Positions 1-5,926 of a stretch of 5,926 bases of DNA are shown piece by piece (within the stretch, counting starts at the first letter, position 1; each line of letters begins with the position of its first letter). The DNA lies in the NCBI GenBank assembly GCA_002431715.1, contig DJHI01000201.1:11139-17064 (forward strand). Direction: 5' to 3'. The position numbers and the translations under genes are program-made. The notes under the pieces were generated by a model. It had not been told where the DNA came from. It made no database searches and was given only the letters and a program-made list of their open reading frames with translations. This DNA comes from Armatimonadetes bacterium UBA5829 (GTDB lineage Bacteria > Armatimonadota > UBA5829).

Positions 1-181
1 TCTCAACGCTGTGCTCTTTTCGAGCTTTGTCTATCGCATTTGAGTTTTCTATGGTAAACTTTTCAGGTTCCCAGCAGGCCATTTGGGTGCTTGCCAGTCC
101 GAAATCTTTAACTTTCTTTAATTCGCCGGAGATGTCCTGCGGCATGGAAGTCATAACGCCGATCTTGAGTTTTTTTGCCAT
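1..181 (-). CDS. Sugar phosphate isomerase/epimerase-like protein (xylose isomerase-like TIM barrel), N-terminal 60 codons only
   Basis: The gene reads leftwards and leaves the window, so only 60 residues are visible, starting MAKKLKIGVMTSMPQD. The opening beta strand (KIGVMTS), then an amphipathic helix ending in VKDFGLASTQMACWEPE, is the usual start of the xylose-isomerase-like TIM-barrel family. In that family a helix ending in 'GL..(C/Q)' precedes the second strand, and members interconvert sugars, sugar phosphates or inositols in the cytoplasm. The ATG at 181-179 is preceded on the minus strand by AAGAGG with a 7-nt gap, which supports this start. No signal peptide is seen. The metal-binding and catalytic Glu/His residues of the family lie beyond the edge, so substrate and activity cannot be judged. 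It is divergent from the metallophosphoesterase gene. The family call is by pattern recognition on a short fragment and is moderately secure. Confidence 0.72.
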   Translation of the reverse strand, partial: MAKKLKIGVMTSMPQDISGELKKVKDFGLASTQMACWEPEKFTIENSNAIDKARKEHSVE

Positions 182-304
182 TACTATGCCTCTTATTCTT
201 ATGGTGCTTTTATAGACATGGAGTATTTACACACGGACAGGCAAACCACCTTCGCCGGGAACAAGCAGCCTGATAATTTCGGTAGACTTATCGGAGGATA
301 GAGT
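182..304. promoter_or_regulatory. Divergent intergenic region between the isomerase-like and phosphoesterase genes
   Basis: This 123-bp spacer must hold the start signals of both flanking genes. On the plus strand GATAAT at 272-277 matches a -10 box at 5 of 6 positions, but no good -35 box lies 16 to 18 nt upstream. On the minus strand TATAAA (complement of about 209-214) is -10-like, again without a convincing -35. Neither promoter is therefore firm. The GGAGG at 293-297 is the ribosome-binding site of the rightward gene. It overlaps the 3' arm of a small hairpin, CC-GATAA (269-276, bulged T271) pairing with TTATCGG (288-294). Confidence 0.3.
293..297 (+). promoter_or_regulatory. Shine-Dalgarno GGAGG that fixes a TTG start
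   Basis: GGAGG lies 7 nt before the TTG at 305-307, which is ideal spacing. The first in-frame ATG (329) is 31 nt away from it and has no purine-rich site of its own, so the TTG is preferred as initiator. Confidence 0.75.
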
Positions 305-1222
305 TTGGATACATCGGCAACGGCAAGAATGGTCGTTTTAGTATTGATTTTCGGCCTGGTCTGGATAATCGCCTGGGAGAACCTGCGGACACTCTGCCTT
401 GTGATCTTCAGGCGAAAGGTCAACCGCGCCGCGAGGCTCTTCTGGCTCGTAATGGCTTTCGTTGCCGCTTTCTGCATCGTCGATGCGTTTTACATCGAAC
501 CCGGCTGGGTGCAGTTGACAAACCACACCATTCAAACCGAAAAACTCCCCAAAGGCACCAGGTTCAGGATAGTTCAAATTTCGGATATTCACATGGATCG
601 CTATGACGGGCGCGAACAGACCATGATCCGCTTGACTGCAAAGAGCCGACCGGACATAATATTTTTGACGGGCGATTACCTGAACTTCAATAAGTCAAAG
701 AATTACAAAGCGCTGACTCTAATCGGGGAAAAGCTGGTTAAGATAGCTCCGACATATGCAGTAGCCGGTAACTGGGACAATTCCCTTAGTATAGAGGCTC
801 TCGAAAAGGCCGGAGTCAGGTCTGTCAGAAGGTGGGATATCATACCGACCCCTAAAGACGGCCGTATTGCTCTGGGATATCTGTGGTGGTCGATGCCTGC
901 GGATGTGGTATATATACCACCGGATATAAAGGGGCTTTATAAGGTGCTTCTCTGCCATAGGCCGGATTCGTTCGACTCCGCCGCAAATAAAGGAATCGAT
1001 CTGATGCTCTCGGGCCATACGCATGGCGGCCAGGTAAGGCTGCCCGTATTCGGTGCGCTGCTGCCGCTACCGGATATGATCGGAAAATATCAGGCAGGGT
1101 TATATAAAAATGGCAAGAGTGTGCTTTATGTGAACCGTGGAATCGGAACCGAGGCACTGGCTCCGGCGGTCAGGTTTTACTGCCGTCCTGAAGTCGCCGT
1201 TATCGATATTGTAGGAAAATAA
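305..1222 (+). CDS. Membrane-anchored calcineurin-like metallophosphoesterase (YkuE/YaeI/LpxG-like)
   Basis: This 305-residue protein begins with two hydrophobic segments (about residues 9-24 and 45-63). A calcineurin-like phosphoesterase domain follows from about residue 86, probably held at the membrane. The di-metal motifs appear in order: SDIH (D94, H96), GD (D124), GNWD (N156), a lone His in LCHRPD (H218), and GHTHGG (H238, H240). Length and order fit the family that includes Bacillus YkuE, E. coli YaeI and chlamydial LpxG, which cleave phosphodiester or pyrophosphate bonds; the substrate cannot be deduced here. The usual GNH(D/E) motif reads GNWD, so the histidine that normally assists catalysis is a tryptophan (W157). 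All direct metal ligands seem present, so the protein is probably active or at least metal-binding. The start is TTG with a strong Shine-Dalgarno. The gene seems to stand alone, with 135 nt to the next gene. Confidence 0.9.
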   Translation: MDTSATARMVVLVLIFGLVWIIAWENLRTLCLVIFRRKVNRAARLFWLVMAFVAAFCIVDAFYIEPGWVQLTNHTIQTEKLPKGTRFRIVQISDIHMDRYDGREQTMIRLTAKSRPDIIFLTGDYLNFNKSKNYKALTLIGEKLVKIAPTYAVAGNWDNSLSIEALEKAGVRSVRRWDIIPTPKDGRIALGYLWWSMPADVVYIPPDIKGLYKVLLCHRPDSFDSAANKGIDLMLSGHTHGGQVRLPVFGALLPLPDMIGKYQAGLYKNGKSVLYVNRGIGTEALAPAVRFYCRPEVAVIDIVGK

Positions 1223-1357
1223 TATCTTTCGGACCTTCGGCTTATTTGTATAGATATCATGGCATGAGCCTATCGGCTTGCCACTGAGAATGGAAACGTG
1301 GACTCTGGGCTATCTGCTCTCCACTCTACGCTTTCAGCTATTTTTGAAGGAGATTGT
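1223..1357 (+). other. Spacer and leader before the glycoside-hydrolase-like gene, with two weak hairpins
   Basis: No convincing promoter or terminator is visible in these 135 bp. Two short stems can be drawn. The first is GGCA/TGCC plus AGCC/GGCT around a TATC loop (1261-1282, with a two-base bulge). The second is GTGGA (1298-1302) with TCCAC (1320-1324). Neither is followed by a T-run, so they are not ordinary terminators. They may be leader structure or chance. The region cannot be matched to a riboswitch class I know. Confidence 0.3.
1347..1352 (+). promoter_or_regulatory. Shine-Dalgarno AAGGAG for the glycoside-hydrolase-like gene
   Basis: AAGGAG ends 5 nt before the ATG at 1358. It marks that ATG, rather than the in-frame GTG at 1298, as the start; the GTG has no comparable site. 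Confidence 0.8.
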
Positions 1358-2869
1358 ATGCTTCGAGCCTTCTGGACAAAAAATCGCGACGAGAAATGGT
1401 TTTTCGATAAGAGCGTATGGCAGCGGATGTTTCGCACCCTTAGCGAGTGCGGATTTGACTCGATGATTTTAGAGAACCCACACAATTTCTCGTTTATGAT
1501 CGATCTTCCTCCTGATTTTCCTGATAGTTTTTCGCCAAAAGAGGATCTTGCGTACTACCAAAAGATGCATCATTGGATATTCGAGACCGCTCTGGATTAT
1601 GACATAGCTCCATACCTGTCTATCTCACAAATGGCGATTCATCCCGCCGCCGGTCAGTGTGTCCGCACACTTATGGAAAACTATCCCGAGCTTTCGGGCC
1701 TTTTTGTATCGACAGGCGGTTCCAGGGACTATACAGAATTCGTCCAGCAAGCGATTATCGATGTCATTGATGCTGCTCGTCCCGATGCATCGGTCTATTT
1801 GAACGTGGGATTCTCCGAGCCGGATTCGTATATTACGAACATCGCACGCCGCGGAGGCAGGCCTCTCAAATATTCTGTCAAATACACGGGAGATCATCTG
1901 GTCGACGGCAACCCCGATCCGTCATATAAGAGCTGGGTAAGGGCTGCGGGGAGCAAAAATGTCATTGCGGAGTTATATGCAGCGAACTTCGAGCCCTGGA
2001 CCAGTTTTTCGTTCGAGACAGCCGAGTCGATCCTTGCAAATCTGCGCGAAATGAAATGCGGCGGTTTTTCACTGCTGCCTTTGGCAAGCGACTGGCCCCG
2101 CACATCGGACACTTTCTTCAAGTATCAGTTCCAGCGGGATTACATCTGGTACAGCGCCTGGGGCGGCAGCAATGTCGCACAACTTCTTCGAGAAGGTCAG
2201 CCGAAATGGCTACTCCGCAACAAGCGCATCATAGAGGGCTTCGAGGCTGGTTCTCGAATATTGGAACTTCTTAGTCTGTATTTTGCGCTGGACAAGACCG
2301 CAAAATGGCGGCCTCAATTCAACTGCTTATTCGATGCGGAGGATCGGCCTTATCTTTTCTCGATAAATGATATCCTTCACGTTGGTGAGGGCACATCGGG
2401 CCGGAAATGGTGGACTGAAGTCACGGGCGATGAAGTCATCTATCCCGCTGAATATGTAAAGTCGGGAACCGCCAGTGATGCCTACGGCCCCGATGAGCTG
2501 ATCGAAGAATTGGCCGATCTCTCAGAGCAGGCGGTTGCCGCCGGAGAGAAGGGCATGCGCAACAACTCGGGGGAAAAAGAACTTCCTGGCCTCACTCGTG
2601 ATGCATTCTGTATGGGCCGGTTGGGTGAGTTTTATGTAGAGCGACTCAAAGCCGCTCTAGCCCATGCGCGAGGCGAAGACAGCGAGGCTCTCGATCACAT
2701 GAACCGCGCCATAGGGCATTATCGCGAGATTCGCGGAGTCGATTCGTTCCATCGGACCGGCGACTTGCCGGTAAGCTGGACATCGATCATAAAAGCTCTC
2801 GAAGCCGAATACGAAGATGCCAAAGCAGGCGATTTTAAGCCAGGCAGCGAATATAGTCTGATCGACTGA
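1358..2869 (+). CDS. Glycoside-hydrolase-like TIM-barrel protein of unknown substrate
   Basis: I do not recognise a named gene. The 503-residue product opens directly with a pattern typical of the catalytic barrel of GH20/GH67-like uncharacterised glycosidases: WQRMFRTLSECGFDSMILEN (residues 21-40) followed by HNFSFMIDLPPDFP. That is a helix, then a strand ending in an Asn and an aromatic-rich loop. Later barrel-like features are SISQMAIHP (88-96), GLFVSTGGSRDY (114-125), VYLNVGFSEPDS (146-157), VIAELYAANFEPW (202-214) and a W/Y-rich stretch ending in RDYIWYSAWGG (260-270). The last 120 or so residues are helical and may be a separate helical domain. Glu/Asp candidates for acid-base roles are E154, E205 and E212, but none can be assigned. 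There is no signal peptide, so a cytoplasmic location is inferred. Compared with multi-domain relatives it lacks an N-terminal non-catalytic domain. The hydrolase call is a fold-level inference. Confidence 0.6.
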   Translation: MLRAFWTKNRDEKWFFDKSVWQRMFRTLSECGFDSMILENPHNFSFMIDLPPDFPDSFSPKEDLAYYQKMHHWIFETALDYDIAPYLSISQMAIHPAAGQCVRTLMENYPELSGLFVSTGGSRDYTEFVQQAIIDVIDAARPDASVYLNVGFSEPDSYITNIARRGGRPLKYSVKYTGDHLVDGNPDPSYKSWVRAAGSKNVIAELYAANFEPWTSFSFETAESILANLREMKCGGFSLLPLASDWPRTSDTFFKYQFQRDYIWYSAWGGSNVAQLLREGQPKWLLRNKRIIEGFEAGSRILELLSLYFALDKTAKWRPQFNCLFDAEDRPYLFSINDILHVGEGTSGRKWWTEVTGDEVIYPAEYVKSGTASDAYGPDELIEELADLSEQAVAAGEKGMRNNSGEKELPGLTRDAFCMGRLGEFYVERLKAALAHARGEDSEALDHMNRAIGHYREIRGVDSFHRTGDLPVSWTSIIKALEAEYEDAKAGDFKPGSEYSLID

Positions 2870-2886
2870 TCGTTTGATCGTGATCG
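2860..2886. repeat. Four close GATCG direct repeats across a stop codon
   Basis: GATCG occurs at 2860, 2868, 2876 and 2882, that is with 8, 8 and 6 nt periods. The run covers the last codons and TGA stop (2867-2869) of the preceding gene. It is short and may be chance or slippage; no function is evident. Confidence 0.5.
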
Positions 2887-2904
2887 AAAAGCGTACAGCC
2901 TGCT

Positions 2905-2936
2905 CCCTCTCCTGGGGGAGAGGGTTGGGGTGAGGG
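2905..2936. repeat. REP-like GC-rich palindrome
   Basis: CCCTCTCC (2905-2912) pairs perfectly with GGAGAGGG (2917-2924) around a TGGG loop, then TTGGGGTGAGGG follows. A palindrome of this form, with a trailing GGGGTGAGGG, is a familiar dispersed intergenic repeat in many bacterial genomes. Such elements are of the REP kind, mobilised in trans by RAYT (TnpA_REP) transposases. The trailing GAGGG can also pair with the leading CCCTC, giving an alternative fold. It lies 36 nt after a stop codon and before the next promoter, where it could cap the 3' end of the upstream transcript. No T-run follows, so it is not a textbook terminator. No RAYT gene is in the window. Confidence 0.65.
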
Positions 2937-2959
2937 CGCAGTCAATGAGTGCGGCCGCT

Positions 2960-2988
2960 TTGTCTCAAACCCGGGCCTGGTGTATAAT
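2960..2988 (+). promoter_or_regulatory. Predicted sigma70-type promoter of the rhomboid gene
   Basis: TTGTCT (2960-2965, 4 of 6 to consensus) is followed after exactly 17 nt by TATAAT (2983-2988, 6 of 6). Transcription would begin near 2995, giving a leader of about 20 nt before the ATG at 3015. The Shine-Dalgarno GGAG (3007-3010) lies 4 nt from the ATG. Confidence 0.65.
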
Positions 2989-3014
2989 CAATAAAGTTCA
3001 GTCCTTGGAGAAAT

Positions 3015-4220
3015 ATGTCCGGAAAGAGCACTCAAAAGAAGACTCGCAGTTTTCCTTTGGCCGTTGTTACCATAATAGCGGTCAATGTGGTTCTGGCCAT
3101 TATTATGAGCCGCGATTTCGAGAACGCCGCTCGTGATTTCGGCCTGATTCCCAACGTCTTCCGAATGGGCCGCCTTATAACGTCCTGCTTCATTCACGAT
3201 GGCTTCATCCACCTCGGAATCAATATGACCATTCTCTACATCTTCGGCCGCGAGGTGGAGTGGGCGATAGGCAGGCTCGAGTTCCTCATTTTTTACATTG
3301 GAGCCTGTTTTGCTGCGTCGGGCATGCACATTGCGATCGTGCTGGCGACTATGGACCCTTATTACGCGGGCAGGGCGGTTGTCGGCGCTTCAGGGGCAAT
3401 CGCGGGTGTAATGGGCCTTTATGCCGTCAGGTTCCACCGACGTATTTTCAAGTTCGACGGAGTCGAAGTCTCGGCGCTCCTTTTGATTATGTGCTGGCTC
3501 ATTATTCAACTGGTGCTGGGAATGGTGGCCTTATACCGTGACGATATATTCGGCCTGAGACTGAAGTATGTCGCATACTGGAGCCATCTGGGCGGGTTCA
3601 CCTTTGGAATTGTAACAGCACTTATTGCCAATATGGCTCTGCAGGGCGAGCGGGAGTATCTTACCGATAAGGGCCGCCGCGACTACGACGAGGGCAACTT
3701 CCTCGAAGCTGCCCAGGACTACGACAGCCTCATAAAATACGATCCCGAAAATGCATTTGCTCATGCGGAGCTTGGTAAGCTGTGGGCGATAATGGAGGAG
3801 GAGTCGCAGTCGCTGCCTTTCTATTACAATGCCATAAGGCTCTATATAAACCAGGGTAGGGAGGCGGAAGCCATCGCCGCCGCGAAGGAGATGGAGCAGT
3901 ATTGGCCTGAGATCAGGCTGGACGCGAACTGGCGTTTCCGTCTTGCGTCGTTTCTGGAAGAGGACGGCCAGCATGAAAATGCAGTTGCAGCCTTTGAAAA
4001 AATAGCTGAGCAGGAACCGAATTCATCCGAGGCTCAGATGTCGCTATTGAAGATAGCGCACCTTCAGCTCACTTCGCAGAACAATCCCGCAGCATCGATC
4101 TCTACTATGGAGGGATTTCTCTTGCGATACCCAAACAGTGAATGGACAAACTTCGCTCAAAGGACCCTCCGCCAGGCAAAAGACCTCGCCTTCCAGAAGA
4201 AGATGATCTTCAGAGATTAG
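3015..4220 (+). CDS. Rhomboid-family intramembrane serine protease with C-terminal TPR domain
   Basis: The product has 401 residues in two parts. Residues about 14-208 form a six-helix rhomboid core, with helices roughly at 14-31, 55-78, 88-111, 124-140, 152-174 and 188-208. The core carries HDGFIHLGIN (H61, H66, N70; the oxyanion-side residues), GASG with catalytic Ser126, and SHLGG with catalytic His191. The Ser/His dyad is intact, so an active protease that cuts membrane-spanning substrates is expected. Residues from about 215 to the end are soluble and alpha-helical with TPR-type repeats (about 217-244, 248-279, 305-336 and a degenerate one near 340-375). These probably bind partner proteins or present substrates. 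After six helices the TPR part should share the cytoplasmic side with the N terminus. Rhomboid-TPR fusions are known in bacteria, but substrates are not evident. It has its own promoter, and no related gene is adjacent. Confidence 0.93.
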   Translation: MSGKSTQKKTRSFPLAVVTIIAVNVVLAIIMSRDFENAARDFGLIPNVFRMGRLITSCFIHDGFIHLGINMTILYIFGREVEWAIGRLEFLIFYIGACFAASGMHIAIVLATMDPYYAGRAVVGASGAIAGVMGLYAVRFHRRIFKFDGVEVSALLLIMCWLIIQLVLGMVALYRDDIFGLRLKYVAYWSHLGGFTFGIVTALIANMALQGEREYLTDKGRRDYDEGNFLEAAQDYDSLIKYDPENAFAHAELGKLWAIMEEESQSLPFYYNAIRLYINQGREAEAIAAAKEMEQYWPEIRLDANWRFRLASFLEEDGQHENAVAAFEKIAEQEPNSSEAQMSLLKIAHLQLTSQNNPAASISTMEGFLLRYPNSEWTNFAQRTLRQAKDLAFQKKMIFRD

Positions 4221-4232
4221 GTGATTCACGGT

Positions 4233-4260
4233 TGGTTGCTTGCAAACCACTATAGTTTTT
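4233..4260 (+). terminator. Weak candidate rho-independent terminator after the rhomboid gene
   Basis: TGGTTG (4233-4238) can pair with C-AACCA (4243-4249, bulged A4244) around a CTTG loop. TTTTT follows at 4256-4260. The stem is short and AT-containing, and the T-run starts 7 nt after it, so efficiency is doubtful. The structured element at 4278-4335 may share the role. Confidence 0.3.
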
Positions 4261-4277
4261 AAGCTACAAACAATCGT

Positions 4278-4335
4278 GCAATTTACTATGTCAGATTTCC
4301 GCAGGAAATGTGACTCTTTATTAACTGTAAATTGC
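4278..4335. repeat. Nested inverted repeats upstream of guaB
   Basis: An outer perfect 9-bp inverted repeat, GCAATTTAC (4278-4286) and GTAAATTGC (4327-4335), encloses an inner one. The inner arms are TCAGATTTCC (4291-4300) and GGAAATGTGA (4304-4313), matching at 9 of 10 positions with a 3-nt GCA loop. The inner stem is followed by CTCTTTATT, only mildly T-rich. The element ends 44 nt before the predicted guaB -35 box. It could be a 3'-end structure of the rhomboid transcript, a binding site for a dimeric regulator, or a remnant of a small palindromic element. The sequence does not decide between these. Confidence 0.55.
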
Positions 4336-4379
4336 TTAGTGTGATTCTAGCTGAGATTTAAATATTACGCAATAGTTCT

Positions 4380-4408
4380 TTTCCACCGGGAACACTTTGC
4401 GGTATAAT
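4380..4408 (+). promoter_or_regulatory. Predicted sigma70-type promoter of guaB
   Basis: TTTCCA (4380-4385, 4 of 6) and TATAAT (4403-4408, 6 of 6) are separated by exactly 17 nt. Transcription would start near 4415, leaving a leader of about 29 nt that contains AGAGG (4433-4437), 6 nt from the ATG. The leader is too short for a riboswitch. Confidence 0.65.
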
Positions 4409-4443
4409 AACCGTCAATATGTAAAAATGAGCAGAGGTGACAA

Positions 4444-5926
4444 ATGGCGGCAAACGAAAAAACGATGGGAGATGAATTTGGGGCTGATGGACTTTCGGCA
4501 AGCGAACTCTTCGGATCAGGCAAAGGTCTGACCTACGACGACTTCATCGTTCTTCCAGGCTATATCGATTTTCAGGCCAGCGAGGCCGACCTTGAAACCA
4601 ATGTAACCCGCAATATCAAGATCAAAAGACCGCTGGTAAGCTCCCCGATGGACACCGTTACCGAATGGAAGATGGCGTCTTATCTGGCGCTTTTAGGTGG
4701 AATCGGGATCATCCATTACAATAATACCGTCGATGCGCAGGTGGAGCATGTGCGCAAGGTCAAGCGTTTTGAAAACGGATTTATAATAGACCCCGTGGTC
4801 TTGAGCCCGCGCAATACGGTCACCGACGTCGATACAATCAAGGCCGAGCATGGATTCTCAGGCATACCTATTACTCAGGACGGCACACTCAACTCAAAGC
4901 TCGTAGGCATAGTCACCAACCGCGACATAGACTTCGAAAAAGACCGCTCAAAGCCTCTCTCGGAGGTAATGACGACCGATCTGATCACCGCCAAGGAAGG
5001 CGTCACACTTCACGAAGCAAACCAGATACTCAAGCAGAGCAAGAGAGGAAAACTCCCTGTGGTCGACGACCAGTATCGGCTGGTCGCCCTGCTCTCTCGC
5101 ACTGACCTGCTCAAAAATAAAGATTACCCGTTTGCATCAAAGAGCGCAGGCAAGCAGCTTTTAGTGGGTGCGGCGGTATCCACCAGGCCCGAAGATCGAG
5201 AACGGGTAGAAGCGCTGGCTGAAGCCGGTGTAGATATACTGCTGATAGACTCCGCTCAGGGTTACTCGGTTTTCCAGATCGAAATGCTCAGATTTATCAA
5301 AGAGCATTTCCCTGAGATAGATGTAATAGCGGGCAATGTGGTCACAATGGAGCAGTCCAAGGCTCTGATTGAGGCAGGAGCCGACGGACTCCGCGTAGGA
5401 ATGGGGCCCGGCTCGATCTGTATAACCCAGACAATGATGGCCGTCGGAAGGCCGCAGGCCTCGGCTGTCTATCACACAGCCAGATATGCAAAAGAGCATG
5501 GCGTGGCAGTTGTCGCGGACGGCGGAATTCAGGGTATAGGCCATATAGCCAAGGCTCTGGCTATCGGAGCAGGCGCGGTTATGGCAGGTTACCTGCTCGC
5601 GGGAACATTGGAGGCTCCAGGCGACTATTTCTACGAAAACGGCATGCGCGTGAAGCGTTATCGAGGCATGGCGAGTGTGGAAGCTATGGGCGCTGGCGGT
5701 GGAAAAAGATATCTGAGCGAGGATAACAACAAGGTGCTGGTGCCGCAGGGAGTCAGCGGAACGGTTCTCGACCGCGGCTCGCTTGCTGACTACGTTCCAT
5801 ATCTCATGAAAGGCTTGGAGCAGAGCTTCCAGGACATGGGACACCAAAACGTGACGTCATTACGCGAGGCTCTTTATTCAGGCAAGCTTAGATTCGAGCA
5901 TAGAACCGCCGCGGCGCAGGCTGAGG
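4444..5926 (+). CDS. guaB: Inosine-5'-monophosphate dehydrogenase, eukaryote-like type; 3' end cut off by the window
   Basis: IMP dehydrogenase oxidises IMP to XMP with NAD+, the committed step of guanine nucleotide synthesis, as a cytoplasmic tetramer. The 494 visible codons cover nearly the whole enzyme (usual length about 490-515). An N-terminal barrel segment ([26 protein letters not shown]) is followed by a pair of CBS domains (about 116-165 and 176-224), then the rest of the barrel. Key residues are present: DSAQG (D269, NAD side), the [11 protein letters not shown] loop with catalytic Cys326, ADGGI (D359) for IMP phosphate binding, YRGM, and the flap Arg422-Tyr423 that activates water. 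Several signatures (the DGLSASELF leader, [33 protein letters not shown], and the C-terminal [11 protein letters not shown]) match animal/yeast IMPDH rather than E. coli GuaB. About 15 to 20 residues are missing at the end. The start is ATG with AGAGG 6 nt upstream. It is monocistronic as far as visible. Confidence 0.96.
   Translation, partial: MAANEKTMGDEFGADGLSASELFGSGKGLTYDDFIVLPGYIDFQASEADLETNVTRNIKIKRPLVSSPMDTVTEWKMASYLALLGGIGIIHYNNTVDAQVEHVRKVKRFENGFIIDPVVLSPRNTVTDVDTIKAEHGFSGIPITQDGTLNSKLVGIVTNRDIDFEKDRSKPLSEVMTTDLITAKEGVTLHEANQILKQSKRGKLPVVDDQYRLVALLSRTDLLKNKDYPFASKSAGKQLLVGAAVSTRPEDRERVEALAEAGVDILLIDSAQGYSVFQIEMLRFIKEHFPEIDVIAGNVVTMEQSKALIEAGADGLRVGMGPGSICITQTMMAVGRPQASAVYHTARYAKEHGVAVVADGGIQGIGHIAKALAIGAGAVMAGYLLAGTLEAPGDYFYENGMRVKRYRGMASVEAMGAGGGKRYLSEDNNKVLVPQGVSGTVLDRGSLADYVPYLMKGLEQSFQDMGHQNVTSLREALYSGKLRFEHRTAAAQAE

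Noticed and set aside
27..215. A 62-codon plus-strand frame with some hydrophobic stretches.
   Set aside because: It is antisense to the well-supported start of the isomerase/epimerase-like gene and has no Shine-Dalgarno site.
233..274. Partial resemblance of the phosphoesterase leader to a GEMM (cyclic di-GMP-I) riboswitch: CACGGACAGGCAAACC followed by GGGAACAAGCAGCCT.
   Set aside because: The conserved CAAACC stretch is there, but the tetraloop and its receptor, the GACGCAAAGCC block and a full P3 stem are not, and the remaining leader is too short. It is treated as chance unless a covariance-model search (Rfam RF01051) scores it.
1298..1357. A 20-codon upstream extension of the glycoside-hydrolase-like gene from a GTG.
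   Set aside because: The GTG has no ribosome-binding site, whereas the ATG at 1358 has AAGGAG at good spacing. The extension also does not look like a signal peptide.
3531..3974. A 147-codon open frame on the minus strand.
   Set aside because: It is antisense to the rhomboid-TPR gene and Leu/Arg/Val-rich without recognisable motifs. It is a by-product of codon composition.
5161..5847. A 228-codon open frame on the minus strand.
   Set aside because: It lies entirely inside guaB in antisense, has a Cys/His/Ser-rich composition with no domain, and has no start signals. It is a shadow of the real gene.

Overview
This is an ordinary-looking stretch of bacterial chromosome of middling GC content. 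Coding density is high, Shine-Dalgarno sites are clear, and the best promoter candidates resemble sigma70 -35/-10 sites. I cannot place the organism firmly. A predicted sugar-phosphate isomerase/epimerase, a TIM-barrel glycoside-hydrolase-like protein and a rhomboid-TPR fusion side by side would suit a poorly characterised environmental group such as Armatimonadota or the Planctomycetes relatives, but that is a guess from gene style. Nothing points to a phage, plasmid, integron, CRISPR array or insertion sequence.

Layout. Bases 181 to 1 (minus strand) hold the first 60 codons of a sugar phosphate isomerase/epimerase-like protein that runs off the left edge. A 123-bp divergent spacer separates it from a plus-strand, TTG-initiated, membrane-anchored calcineurin-like metallophosphoesterase (305-1222). 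A 135-bp spacer leads to a 503-residue glycoside-hydrolase-like protein (1358-2872 neighbourhood, stop at 2867-2869). The next spacer (2870-3014) holds GATCG direct repeats, a REP-like GC-rich palindrome and a good promoter. It is followed by a rhomboid serine protease with a C-terminal TPR domain (3015-4220). A 223-bp AT-rich spacer with nested inverted repeats and a second good promoter precedes guaB (4444 to the right edge), which lacks only about its last 15 to 20 codons.

The genes do not form an obvious pathway. The isomerase/epimerase-like and glycoside-hydrolase-like genes could both belong to carbohydrate use, but they are on opposite strands with another gene between them. The rhomboid and guaB genes each appear to have their own promoter. 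No gene-free stretch exceeds 300 bp.

The most notable points are: an IMP dehydrogenase whose sequence follows the eukaryotic rather than the usual bacterial pattern; a metallophosphoesterase with Trp in place of the usual GNH histidine; a rhomboid with TPRs; and the nested palindromes upstream of guaB. I did not find a convincing new multi-gene system.
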